A program made the position numbers and the translations under genes. A stretch of DNA of 64,000 bases from Emydura subglobosa. Its lineage: Eukaryota; Chordata; Testudines; Chelidae. Below the pieces are notes generated by a model. That model was not told the origin of the DNA, did no database searches, and saw only the letters and a list, made by a program, of their open reading frames with translations. Of this stretch, positions 24,998 to 35,560 are shown piece by piece; positions within the stretch are counted from its first letter, which is position 1; every line of letters begins with the position of its first letter. The stretch covers positions 52,477,583-52,541,582 of the forward strand of contig ML679966.1 in NCBI GenBank assembly GCA_007922225.1, in the 5' to 3' direction.

Positions 24998-25460
24998 CAG
25001 GGGTTCTCAACCGGTGGTACGCGTACCACCGGTGGTACTTGGAGGACGGGTTGGTGGTATGCGAGACGTACCCTGCTGCTGCTGCCGAATCTTCCCCCGC
25101 CGCTGCCGCCCAACCCCCCCCATCCCGAAGATGCGTATCATACCTGCGGCTGCAACCCTGCTGCCGCCGAAATCCCCCCCTGCCGCCGAATAAGCGTCTT
25201 CTACCGCCGCCGATTCCCCCCCACCCCCCCTGCTGCCGCCGAAATTCCTTCCTGCTGCAGGGTTTAGGCACAGGCAACCCGGCCGGCTCCGCATGTCTCT
25301 GTGGTTTAAATCCTGCCACCGAAATTTGCGCAACGGCGGCCAGGATTCGGTGGAGAGTACTGCTCCCCCTTTTTTTTTTCTCGAGAACCACTCGGGTCAG
25401 GACTAGTGGTACTTGACCTGACCCGACTGGTACTGGGGAAAAAAAGGTTGAGAGTCGCTG
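24998..25460. mobile_element. Non-autonomous hAT-like element, 463 bp (family H2), nested in LTR
   Basis: It begins CAGGGGTTCTCAACC and ends GGTTGAGAGTCGCTG and is flanked by a perfect 8-bp duplication CTTTAGTA (24990-24997 and 25461-25468). The empty site is preserved in LTR copy 1 near 12768 ('caatcctttagtaactaa'). The interior (25070-25260) is very GC-rich with recurrent 'ctgccgccgaa' units, and a perfect 22-bp palindrome lies at 25011-25032. Open frames on both strands here (160 codons plus, 143 codons minus) are low-complexity proline/arginine products and are not taken as genes. It has no transposase. Confidence 0.95.
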
Positions 25461-25482
25461 CTTTAGTAACTAAGACTAAAGG

Positions 25483-25488
25483 TTTATT
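25483..25488 (-). terminator. Polyadenylation signal of LTR family A, copy 2
   Basis: Minus-strand AATAAA in the context CCTTTTATAATAAACC. It lies downstream of the TATA box on the same strand. Copy 1 has a decayed form at the same place. Confidence 0.55.
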
Positions 25489-25741
25489 ATAAAAGGAAAG
25501 AAACAAACAAGGTGAGAGGTGTTATATGATTAAAGCAATCAGATACATACAAATGATTTGAAAGTCCATATACATCAGGTATCCAGTAGAATAGTGGAGT
25601 TTGCAGGCTTGTATAGAACCTTTGGTGCACATCCAGTACCTGGATGGGTCTCAGTCTTCTGTTTCACAGTTCCTGTTGCAGATGAGTTAAAACAGATATA
25701 TTAAGCAAGAATGAAGACAATATGGATCTGGTGAAGCTGCA

Positions 25742-25748
25742 TTTTATA
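25742..25748 (-). promoter_or_regulatory. TATA box of LTR family A, copy 2
   Basis: Minus-strand TATAAAA, positioned upstream of the AATAAA at 25488-25483 as expected for an LTR U3-R layout. Confidence 0.6.
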
Positions 25749-25984
25749 GCCTCTAGTCTGCCATGTGGCTTGTTTCAAACACAAGCCCACAGCATATGGG
25801 CAGGGCAAGGGCATGCAGACCCCCTAACCACAGGCATGTCTCTACATTTCCTGGTGACTCAAAGTGTGCAGTGAAGTCCTGGCTTCTCTCTCTGGGCTCC
25901 TTGTAAAGATAATAGCCCTCAATGAGTCATCAGTGCTGACACTAATCTGTCTGGGGGATAGCCCAATAACACAACACAAGTGTT

Positions 25985-26425
25985 TGGGCATGGACATATA
26001 TCATACCTATCCATATTCCAGGATTTCATTAGCTCTGTTGGCCACCATGATCCCCAAATCTTTTTCAGAATCACTGTTTCCCAGGATAGAGTCTCCTATT
26101 CCCGAAGTATGAGCTATACCCTTTGCTCCTACATGTATACATTTACAGTTAGCCATATTAAAACTCAGTGTTTACTTTCACCCAGTTTACCAAGCGATTC
26201 AGATTGCTCTGTATCAGTGACCTGTCGTCTTCATTATTTACCATTCCCCCAATTTGTGTCATCTGCAGTCTTTATCAGTGATGGTTTTGTGTTTTCTTCC
26301 AGGTCATTGATTAAGATCTGAAATAGCACAGGGCCAAGAACCAATCACTGCAGGACACCACTGGAAACACATCCACTTGATGACAATTCCCCATTTACAA
26401 TTACATTTTGAGACCTATCAGATCA
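25985..26425 (-). mobile_element. CR1 LINE reverse-transcriptase fragment
   Basis: Minus-strand translation gives 'LVLGPVLFQILINDLEENTK' then 'PSLIKTADDTNWGNGK', the palm of CR1 reverse transcriptase, with T-ADD in place of F-ADD at the catalytic site. It is followed by 'NMANCKCIHVGAKGIAHTSG' and 'GDSILGNSDSEKDLGIMVAN', the thumb region. Both are in CR1 order. Frame breaks are present and the copy is truncated at both ends. Confidence 0.88.
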
Positions 26426-26439
26426 AGTGATGTTTCATA

Positions 26440-26662
26440 GGGTATGTTCACACTGCAATTAGACACCCATGGATGGCCCATGCCAGCTGACTCAAACTCG
26501 CAGGGCTTGGGTTAATGGGCTGTATAATTGCAATGTAGATGTTAGAGTCCTAGAGCCCAGGCTCCAGCCCAAGCCCAAGCATCTACACTGCAATTAAATA
26601 GCTCCTTAGCCCAAGCATAAGTCAGCTGGCAGGTTTTTAATTGCAGTGTAGACATACTCTTA
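26440..26662. mobile_element. Palindromic MITE (family M1), copy 2
   Basis: Starts 'agggtatgttcacactgcaa' and ends '...attgcagtgtagacatact' with strong internal pairing: 'tgcaattagacacc' near the left and 'gcaattaaatag' near the right. A TA flanks both ends ('cata|ggg' and 'ctct|taag'). Same family as 21407-21725 but shorter by an internal deletion. No coding capacity. Confidence 0.85.
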
Positions 26663-27480
26663 AGCTCTTCTGAAAATCTCTCCCTGGATAAATGAGAAAT
26701 TCTATTTTATTGGTCCGGAGGGTTAACTTCACCTGCCTCCAGGTTTCAGGTAGTTAAGGGTTTTTTGTAGCTTTCAGCTCTCTCTCTCACTTACATACAA
26801 TAGACCCACAGTGAGAGATTCTGTGCAGCACCCTTAGGAGCAGAACTCAGAGCAAGAGGCAGGGGGCAGTTACAGTGGCTCTTTTCATCCTCCCAATCCT
26901 GGGACTTACTGGGGGCTGGAGAGGGCCCCTTTGTACCTCAGACAGACTTGTGGTCCTGTGTAAGTTACAGCAGCCTCCCTGGGCTACTTCATGGGCAGCC
27001 ATGCTGCCTGGAATCTCTGCAGCACTATGGACTGAAGCTCTGCCAACAAGCCCTCCTGCCTCTGCTATGCCTTCTGTGCTAGGGCACGTGGATAGATACT
27101 TAAAGGCATACTTAAGTCTGTCTTCCTCAGTGACTGCAGTGAAAGAAAACTCCCCCAACCAGAACCAGGACTTCTAGGGCCACTTTATGCAGTGCGTGCT
27201 CTCTTCTCTGATGTAAAATTGCTGGAGCAGGTGTGAAGATCTCACCCCATACATTTGTGTACATAACTACTGCATGGGCTGGGGATATTTGTTCATGTGC
27301 ACAAAACCACCAGGTAAGTGGATTATTACATATATTAGTAAGTCTGGCAAGAATTAATTTAATTGGATGGAAGGTATTTCATAGGGCTCCACCAAAGTTC
27401 TCCTGCTGCTAAAACATTGAAATATTTTCCTTTCCTTTGCATATTCTGTGTGTGCATTTATAAGCACTGTTTGATGCTCT
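26663..27480. other. Unique DNA, no gene seen
   Basis: A locally GC-richer stretch at 26840-27070 keeps frames open on both strands (about 100 codons each way). Neither has a recognisable domain, and they overlap almost exactly, so neither is accepted. Confidence 0.5.
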
Positions 27481-27809
27481 TAGGCTACATCTACACTTGG
27501 AGCTGTGGTGTGACGCCCAGTTTACATAGACATACTCACGTTAGCTCTCATCAAGCTAGTGCACTAAAAATAGAAGTGTAGCCATGGTAGCAAGAGTAGT
27601 GGTGAGCAGCAAAATGGGCTACAGCAATGGCCACAAAGTAAAAACCATCCCAGATCCATGGGTATGTTTTAGGGGTGGCTAGTCCAGGCCACTGCTGTGC
27701 ATGCTACCATGGCCACACTACTATTTTTAGAACACTAGCTCAATGAGATCTAGTGCAAATATGGCTACATGAGCCAGAAATCATATCCCCAAGTGTAGAC
27801 GTAGCCATA
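27481..27809. mobile_element. Palindromic MITE (family M2)
   Basis: The inverted ends are 'ggctacatctacacttgg' at 27483-27500 and 'ccaagtgtagacgtagcc' at 27789-27806. Inner words also pair, for example 'agtgtagccatggtag' with 'ctaccatggccacact'. TA lies beside both ends. No coding capacity. Related in style to family M1 but with different termini. Confidence 0.85.
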
Positions 27810-27989
27810 GATGTAAGCTTGCAAAGTTTTGGTTGCATTCTGTATGGTGTTGGAGACAACTCCCACTGGAGTCAGAGAGCTGTGGAGATCTCTCACCTCT
27901 CACAATCAGATCACTTCTTCGGGTTCCTAGATATGGCTTTAGGTAACTTTAGTTACCTCCATTTAGAAAATATGGTCTATCTTTATGCA

Positions 27990-28130
27990 CTGTCTGTTTG
28001 TATTATGGTAGCACCTTTAATTTCCAACCAAGATGGGGAGCCCATTCTTCTAGGCACTGTAGAAACTCACAGTAAAATACAATCCATATTCTGAAGCACT
28101 TACAATCTAAAAACATAAGACAGACAAAGG
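27990..28130. repeat. Old SINE- or LINE-tail-like dispersed repeat, copy 1
   Basis: The block 'gtttgtattatggtagcacc ... ggcactgtagaaac ... cttacaatctaaa ... ataagacagaca' recurs in part at 35358-35560 ('atttacaatctaaatataag', 'acaagagacaacagatg') and more weakly at 50260-50340. The sharing of ordered words marks an ancient dispersed family that I cannot name. Confidence 0.6.
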
Positions 28131-30094
28131 GATGGGAGAAAATGTAACAGGTTTGGGGAAAAGTACTATGTTAATATTAGGTATAATATTTTCCCCCTAT
28201 CCTGTATCTCAATTTTCCTCTCTGCTGAGGTACAGACTAGAGTTCAGTCTTTTTAGGCTTTGAGATTATATATAGATAAACAGATGGAGGGAGGAGCATC
28301 AAGAGGGAGAGAGCAAGCTCTATTTTATATAGTGTTAAATCTCTGAGAAAAGAAAAGGGATGCTAAATCTCGAAAGGAAAAACATTTACTAAATCTCTTT
28401 ATATACTGTACATAACAATTGTGAATAGTCTCAATAACAATTTTTTAAAGATAACACTGTCAGGGCATGTTTTTCAAGTTTTAGTACTTATTACTACCAC
28501 AAGTTCAAATGCAAATTCAATGTGCACACTTACATAACTGCCTGCCCACATGGCTCCCCTGTGGGCAGATTTACCGTTCTGTCTCCATGGATTGGTGTCC
28601 AAACCCTCTAAGAGCATACTACATTCTTAAAGTTAAGAAACAAATGATGATCCCACAGTTTCCTTCAAACTCCCCTTCAGTATCAGTCTACAATTTTGAC
28701 AGCCTGCATCAAATTCTAGTCCCCTTCTTCTCAAGTGGAGTGAGGGAGCCAACAATCAAAACCCCACAAAAGCAGTGCAGTCCGTAGAACTCACTCTTTT
28801 TAGCAGACACTGATGTTCTACCACTAAGTTCTCCAGTCTAGCTTCCACTCTTTTTATTTATAAATGTATCTCTCTGAACTCCCATTGGTTCCACTCTCAG
28901 AAAGTGACTGTGGGTGTGTCCTGCCAGGCTGCCTGCTCATAATGCCTCTCTTGTTGTGTGGACCTTTACTGAGGGTCTAAAATGGGTGCCTGTCTAGCAT
29001 GATTTGCTAGAAAATAATAATAAACATAATCATAACTAATAACTAATAATGCAGTACTTCTTCAAAATTCCCCATACACTAGCCGCTTCATACCCTGTTT
29101 AAAATATCCTTTGTATGTGAATAGGCCATTTCACACTGCTCGTATACTATTAGCACTATTGTCACTGATCAGAAATCCAGGAAAAAGACCTTGAGAGGTA
29201 AGTAAGCTATGATTTGTACTTGAAGCTTTGATAGTACTATATATCGGCTGCTGTGTGGAATTGTAAATTACATCTACTTTTCAAGTCCCTGCCAGTGATG
29301 GAGACCAAGCGTTTTTGAAGTGACACAGGAAATCCAGTCCTGCTCTCAGTGAAGGAAAAGGCAAAATCTGGGAGCACAATTAAGTCCAAAATCAGCTATG
29401 ACATTAATGCAGTCATGTCCTTTTGTCTGTGATACTTTTGTCATTTGTTTGTTACATATCTCAAGGCTTTCTTGGTTAGGTTTCTTTGATTTTGTTCAAA
29501 ATGTTCCCTGTTCCTCGATACTTGCAAATATGTCTGGTTTTTTTGACAGTTTTATGGCAATAATGTTTCCATTTTCTTTATGCTCACTGAACGTTGTTCA
29601 GCTTGTCCACTATAAAATAAGGAAAAGTCAGTCAACTGAATGCTTCTGCACATCAGCATACCATTTGGTTATGAAAGGCATTTGACATCTTGATTTAATT
29701 AATAAAATTGTCCTGTTAACTTTACATCTGTATTCACCAACTAAAAAAATTGAGGGCCAGATTTATCCCTGGGATAACTTCTATTGACTTCCTAAATGGC
29801 CATACATGGTAAATTACACAACTGATTTTCATCATTGTCCAATGACAAGGTATAAATACATATACAATTATCCACTGATATTTCAGTTTTAACTAAGGAT
29901 GTATTTTTGTCATGATAAACTTGAAAGGAAGTAATAAAAATGATATGCTCTGTACTAGTATAGAGGTTTGACTTTAATTTAAGCATGTTAAAGGATGACC
30001 TTCAGTCATCCATTCCAAAAACTTCTATCCTTACTAGACATTTTCCAGGTATTTTCCTCATGTAACTGTTATTACGTGTCAACTAACGGAAATT
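28131..30094. other. Unique DNA, no gene seen
   Basis: No coding domain is found. A minus-strand word near 28820 ('acttagtggtagaac') recalls an RNA polymerase III A box, but no B box follows at the right distance. Confidence 0.5.
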
Positions 30095-30513
30095 TCCAGA
30101 TCACAGGCCCTGGTGCACATGGGGGACTTCACTCACCTTGACATCTGCTGGGAGAGCAATACAGCAGTGCACAGACAATCCAGGAAGTTTTTGGAGAGTG
30201 TTGGGGACAACTTCCTGATGCAAGTATTGGAAGAACCAACGAGGGGCCATGATCCTTTTGACCTACTTACAAACAGGGAAGAATTAGTAGGGGAAGTAGA
30301 AGTGGATGGCAACCTGGGCAGCAGTGACCATGAGATGGTAGAGTTCAGGATCCTGAGAAAAGGAAAAAAGGGAGAACAGCAGAATATGGACCCTGGACTT
30401 CAGAAAAGCAGATTTTGACTCTCTCAGGGACTGATGGGCAGGATTCCCTGAAAGGCTAATCTGAGGGGGAAAGGAGTCCAAGAGACCTTGTATTTTAAAT
30501 AAACGTTATTTAG
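30095..30513 (+). mobile_element. CR1 LINE endonuclease-domain fragment
   Basis: The plus frame gives '[20 protein letters not shown]', the CR1 version of the GDFN motif of the APE endonuclease, then '[15 protein letters not shown]' and '[20 protein letters not shown]', which carries the SDH catalytic motif. It then degenerates through 'FDSLRD*WAG' into a tail ending 'tgtattttaaataaacg'. The 5' and 3' parts are missing. It abuts the opposite-strand CR1 at about 30513. Confidence 0.92.
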
Positions 30514-32480
30514 GGCCTCTTGTCCTTTCCTTGTAGGTTAATGAGAACTATTTTTCTCCCTCATTCTTGTAACAACCTTCTATGTACTTGAATACTATTA
30601 TTATATTCCCACTCAGTCTTCTGTTCGCCAAACTAAAGAAACCCAGTTTTTTCAATCTTCCCTCATAGATCATGTTTTCTAGACCTTTAATGATTTTTTG
30701 TGGTTCTTCTCTGGACTTTCTCCAATTTTTCCACATCTTTCCTGAAATGTGGAACCTAGAACAGGACACAATACTCCGGCTGAGGCCTGATCAGTGTAGA
30801 GTAGAGCAGAAGAATTACTTTTTGTGTCTTGCTTACACTTGTGCTAATTCATCCCAAAATGGTGTTTGCTTTTTTTTCCAGCAGTATTACACTGTTGACT
30901 CATATTTAACTTGCAATCCACTATAACCCACAGATCCTTTTCCACAGCATTCTTCCTCTGCACTCCTTGTTTTGTATGTGTGCAACTGATTGTTCCTTCC
31001 TAAGTGGAGTTCTTTGCATTTGTCCTTATTGAATTTCCTCCTATTTACTTCAAACCATTTTTCCAGTTTGTCCAGATCATTTTGAATTTTAATCCTATCC
31101 TCCAAAGCACTTGCAACCCTGCCCAGCTTGGTATCGTCTGCAAACTTTATAAGTGTACGCTCTATCAAGATCTCAAACAGAACCAGACCCAGAACTGATC
31201 CCTGCAGGACCCCACTCAATATGCTTTTCCATCTTGACTGCGAACCACTGATAACTACTCTCTGGGAATGATTTTCCAACCGGTTATGCACCCTATTCTA
31301 ATAGTTCCATCTAGGTTACGTTTCCCTGGTTTGTTTATGAGAATGTCATTTGAGACAACATCAAAAGCCTTACTAAAGTCAAGATATACTACATCTGCCA
31401 TTTCCACCCATCCACAAGGTTTGTTACCATATCAATGAAAGCTATTAGGTTGGTTTGACATGATTTGTTCTTGACAAATCCATGCTGACTGTTGCTTATC
31501 ACCTTATTATCTTCTAGGTGTTTTCAAATTAATTGCTTAATTATTTTCTCCATTATCTTTCCAGCTACTGAAGTTAAGGTGACTGGTCTTTAATCCTGGG
31601 TTGTCCTAATTCCCCTTTTAATAGATTGGCACTATATTTGCCCTTTCTAGTCCCCTGGAATCTCTCCTATCTTCCATGACTTTTTGAAGATAATCGCCAA
31701 TGGCTCAGATATCTCCTCAGTTAGCTCCTTGAGTATTCCAGGATATATTTCATCAGGCCCTGGTGACTTGAAGACATCTAACTTGTCTAAGTAATTTTTA
31801 ACTTATTTCCCTACTTACGCCTTTGGTCCTACCTCGTGTTCAATGGCATTAATTAAATTAGACATCCAATTGCTACTAAACTTTTTAGTGAAAACTGAAG
31901 CAAAAACATCATTTAGCACTTCTGTCATTTCCATATTTTCTGTTATTGTTTTTCCCCCCTCATTGAGTAATAGGACTACTCTGTCCTTGGGTCTTCCTCT
32001 TGCTTATAATATATTTGTAGAATGTTTTCTTGTTACCCTTGATGTTGCTAGCTAATTTAATCTCGTTTTGTGCTTTGGTCTTTCTAATTTTGTTCCTACA
32101 TACTTGTGTTATTTGTTTACATTCAGCCTTTGTAATTTGACCTATTTTTTGTAGGACTCTTTTTTTGAATTTCAGATCATTGAAGATCTCCTGGTTAAGC
32201 CAGAGTGGTCTCCTGCCATACTTTCTATCTTTCCTATGCTCTGCTCTTGTGCCTTTAATAATGTCTCTTTGAAAAACTGCCAACTCTCTTGAACTGCCAA
32301 TCCCTTAGATTTGTTTCCCATTGTATCTTAGTTACCAACTCCCTGAGTTTGCTAAAGTCTGTCTTCTTAAAATCCATGATCTTTAATGTGCTGTTTTTCC
32401 TCATTATTCTTTAGAATCATGGGCTCCATCATTTCATGGCCACTTCCATGCAAGCTGCTTTCCACTTTCAAATTCTCAAC
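30514..32480 (-). mobile_element. CR1 LINE, nearly 2 kb: end of endonuclease, linker and reverse transcriptase
   Basis: Reading down the minus strand: a decayed 'SGHEMMEPMIL' (SDH changed to SGH) near 32430; the linker '[20 protein letters not shown]' and '[20 protein letters not shown]' at 32283-31960; the reverse transcriptase core 'SGVLQGSVLGLVLF' and 'TLIKFADDTKLGRVASALED' at 31291-31060, which keeps the FADD box; and the C-terminal '(L)ENMIYEGRLKKLGFFSLANR' at 30700-30620. The linker and reverse transcriptase frames are interrupted. It is one of the longest CR1 copies in the window but is inactive. Confidence 0.93.
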
Positions 32481-33330
32481 CTGTTTCTCCCTAAATCCCA
32501 TGAAAAAGCAGCATTTAGTGGTGTAACATATTTACCTATTTCATCATAATTTGTGGCTGCATTAGGTTTGTCAATTAATCCTTTAGATCTGCCCATTTGA
32601 GGGTACCTTGCAAGGTATATTGGCAGTAATATGTATTCCCCATCTGATCTGCAAAGGCAGTACTGTGGGAAGAGGAAGAACTGAAACTGGGGATTGTATA
32701 TTGTGGTAATTGTTCAAATGATTTCAGATCTGAGACCTCAAAAAACTAATCTAAATGCGTCAAATTATCCTGTTCCCATCATAGAATTTGTAAAGCATAC
32801 TGATCTCATGGGACTAGTATAACGATGTTGTATATGGGTATCAAAAATGCAGGCAATTAAATATTTCAGTTAGATTGCCTCATAGCATATGGTGAAATTT
32901 GAAGAGAACCACTCTTCCATGATTCTATGGTATCCTGAAGACATTTATCTTTAATTCTGATAATTTCTGCTCATTTTAATTCCTCCAGTAAATTTGAAAA
33001 TGTGTATCCAGAGGTTGAAAAAATATTTCTGGAAATTTTAAAGGGTAGATATTAGGATAAGATTGGGAATTTTACAAGGACATTCTTTTTAATTATTTCA
33101 GCTTTGCCTGAAAAAGTTAGAGGCAGTATGGACCATCTTTTTTTAGTTTGGTCCAAATAACTTGTGAATAATTTTGTCACATAATGACTCAGTGTCTGGT
33201 TGTCCTATTACTCTTAACACATCAGCAGTCATCTCTGCTCCATTTACAGGAACTGTAATGTAGCAGAATAGTATAACCTCCCTTTTGTAGTTGTCTACCT
33301 TATAACAGGCAAACAAACTGACTTTCTGGC
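32481..33330. other. Unique DNA, no gene seen
   Basis: AT-rich sequence beyond the CR1 5' end. No recognisable repeat or coding domain. Confidence 0.5.
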
Positions 33331-33605
33331 CTGGTCTACACTTACCTGGTGATTCAGAGGCAGTCGATGGGAGTTACGCAAGCTACGCAGATCTTTGCAG
33401 ATCTCTGCATAGCTTGCGTAACTCCCGTCGACTGCTGTGCTTCCTTTCTGCATGGCATCTTCACTGCATTGTGCCACTTCAGGGGGTGGTTTTGCAGCGT
33501 CGACTTCTGGATTGATTGAGCGGGTCTTCACTGACCTCTCAATCGATCCAGAAAGGTTGATCAGACAGTGGCGACTTTACTGCCTCAGTGTAGACATATC
33601 CTTTG
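33331..33605. mobile_element. Palindromic MITE (family M3) with a strong internal hairpin
   Basis: The ends are 'ggtctacactta' (left) and 'cagtgtagacatatcc' (right). Inside, 33361-33394 and 33398-33433 form near-perfect arms: left 'cagtcgatgggagttacgca', right '...tgcgtaactcccgtcgactg'. Frames reading through it on both strands are by-products of the symmetry. No coding capacity. Confidence 0.8.
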
Positions 33606-34344
33606 TTTTAAAGACCTGGAGTCTCTGTCTAGATTTGTAGTATAAAAGACTATCACCACATAGAGTTTATTTTTCCTTGTCCCCTTTCATTCCCCACTCA
33701 TAGTTGTGCATTATATCTATGTGTTATTGAGCATTACACTAAGCAATGGGATTGAATACTGACTAAACTTCCTGGTTGCTTTTATCCAACTATTCTTTGT
33801 CCCAGTATCCTTGTCTACTTCCTCTTTGGTGTGAAAGGCTTCAAATTTAAGTTAATCACCAACATTATTGAGGAGTCAAGTGCTTTAATCCAGTGTATAT
33901 TTCCCCTCACTTCCATAGGGTGAAATACTGCTAACAAGTATGCCCAAGGTATTCTCTCAATCTGATGCTAGGGTAATAGAGGAGAATGTCTGCTGAGTTT
34001 ATAAGAAAACCTTTATATGAAAACCTTTCAAACTCTTGTCATAATGACTGAACCATGTCTCCATTTTTGAACACTATCTGGTCTAAGAGAATGAGGTTTT
34101 TCAGCTTTGTTGTTTGTTTTTTTCTGAGCTGGGTGGCAAGTTTTTCTGGACTGGAAGATTATACTAAGGGATGTTATTTCAACAGTTGGAATGCTTATAG
34201 AATTCCTGATCTCTTCTCAGGTTCAGAAGAGTTTAGATTTTCATAGTGAGTTATTTTTCTAACTCCCCAGACCACAATTAGTTATCTTAACACAGCAGAC
34301 ATCTCTTTTGCATTTTACAATTATTTTTGTTTTAACTAGGTGAT

Positions 34345-34440
34345 AGCAATTGTAAGCATCTCAGGGCAAGGACTGGTTCTTCCTTTATATCTTGTATAGG
34401 GCCAAACATGATGTCATCATTCTGCAAATAGTAAGCGAGA
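34345..34440. repeat. Ancient SINE-tail-like repeat, copy 1
   Basis: 'attgtaagcatctcagggca' followed by a T-rich spacer and 'cttgtatagggccaaacatg' parallels 'attgtaaacattttgaagca' and 'tttgtactgtgcctagcaca' at 46400-46465. The shared order suggests an old amniote SINE or LINE tail. Family not named. Confidence 0.5.
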
Positions 34441-35357
34441 AAGAAAAAGAATAAGTGAATAATCTGGACTTGTACAACTGACACCTACAGTGGCAAATAA
34501 TCTGTACAAATACTGATTTTCTCTTAATTATAGCAGTAATATTTTCAAAAGAAGAAACTATTTTTGAATTTTTTATCTAAAACTTTCAGCAGAAACTTAT
34601 CTTTTCATTGTCAAAGGAACTAGTGCTCAATACCACTGTGAAGATGAGCATGGTATAAATGCCTAGAGAGGTTAGGTAAAATAGAGAGATATGACTTTTG
34701 ATTCATTTAATTCGTCTAAAAGGAAACTCTTAGCAACATCTAATGTTCATCATTACTCTAACAAGGAGTATAGCCAATTGTAGAGTGATGTTTTACCTTC
34801 CTACCTATTTGCAGGCTCTATTTCAAGATTTTAATGATGTGGGAACATTAATTCTAGGGCTGTCCTTGTGTATTCCACCTTTTTAGAACTGATGCTGATT
34901 CAAACATGTCCCTGGCTCCATTGACTAAAAGTCGGAAGTCACACACTAATAGCAGAAGATAGAGGAGCAGCAATCTGGGGGATAATCAGTGCACTAGTAG
35001 GAGGATAAAGCAATGGGTTGGGCAGAGATACGCAGATACTGCAGAGTTTGGTTACTAATGGGTTTTGTGAACTAACCCCTGCTTTTCCATTTGGAGGAAA
35101 TTGGAAGTGAACGGACTCCTTCAGATTTGCTTTGACATAGAAATGTCAGTGACTGGTGAAATTTTAACCCTAAGGTACTTGGTAAATGTTTAAAAACTTA
35201 TAAGTCATTCAATTACCATGAATAGGCTATAAATGAATGGATCGGTGGACTAATAGATGGATGGATGGTGGGATAAGAGTGGAGTTTTTATGGTATCCCT
35301 CTTTCATTGTGCACTCAGTTTCCTTGTAGAAGGAGTAGAAGCCAGTTTGGGCATATG

Positions 35358-35560
35358 GATGGGGGTATCCCTGTCACAAAGAATTTACAATCTAAATATA
35401 AGACAAGAGACAACAGATGCGTAGAGACAGACAGATGGGGGAGTACAGGGAAACAAACACAACATTCATCAGCATGATAGGCAGTAATATCAGTACACAA
35501 GAAGCCTACTTGATGCATTTTTTTTTGGTAAGCATCATAGCAAAGTAGGTATTAGTAAGC
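35358..35560. repeat. Old dispersed repeat, copy 2
   Basis: Shares 'ttacaatctaaa', 'ataagacaaga' and the order of surrounding words with 27990-28130. Confidence 0.55.

Larger units (their letters stand above)
24637..25960 (-). mobile_element. LTR family A, copy 2, interrupted by a hAT
   Basis: Homologous along its length to 12397-13442 and in the same orientation. Minus-strand order: TATA box TATAAAA (plus 25742-25748), polyadenylation signal AATAAA (plus 25483-25488), and end GGGTCACA at 24637. TATA-to-polyA distance of about 255 bp suits an R region. A 463-bp hAT is inserted at 24998-25460; removing it and one 8-bp duplication restores the sequence of copy 1. The right limit is approximate because the two copies diverge in the U3 half. 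Confidence 0.8.

Noticed and set aside
24934..25416. 160-codon plus and 143-codon minus frames
   Set aside because: They run through the hAT insertion and its CCG-rich repeats and cross its boundary.
28790..28850. tRNA-like A-box word on the minus strand
   Set aside because: No B box at the right distance and no cloverleaf can be drawn; could be a tRNA-derived SINE relic but unsupported.
30095..32480. One CR1 element with a 5' inversion
   Set aside because: The plus and minus parts both contain the SDH block, and the inverted part lies at the 3' side, opposite to what 5' inversion produces.
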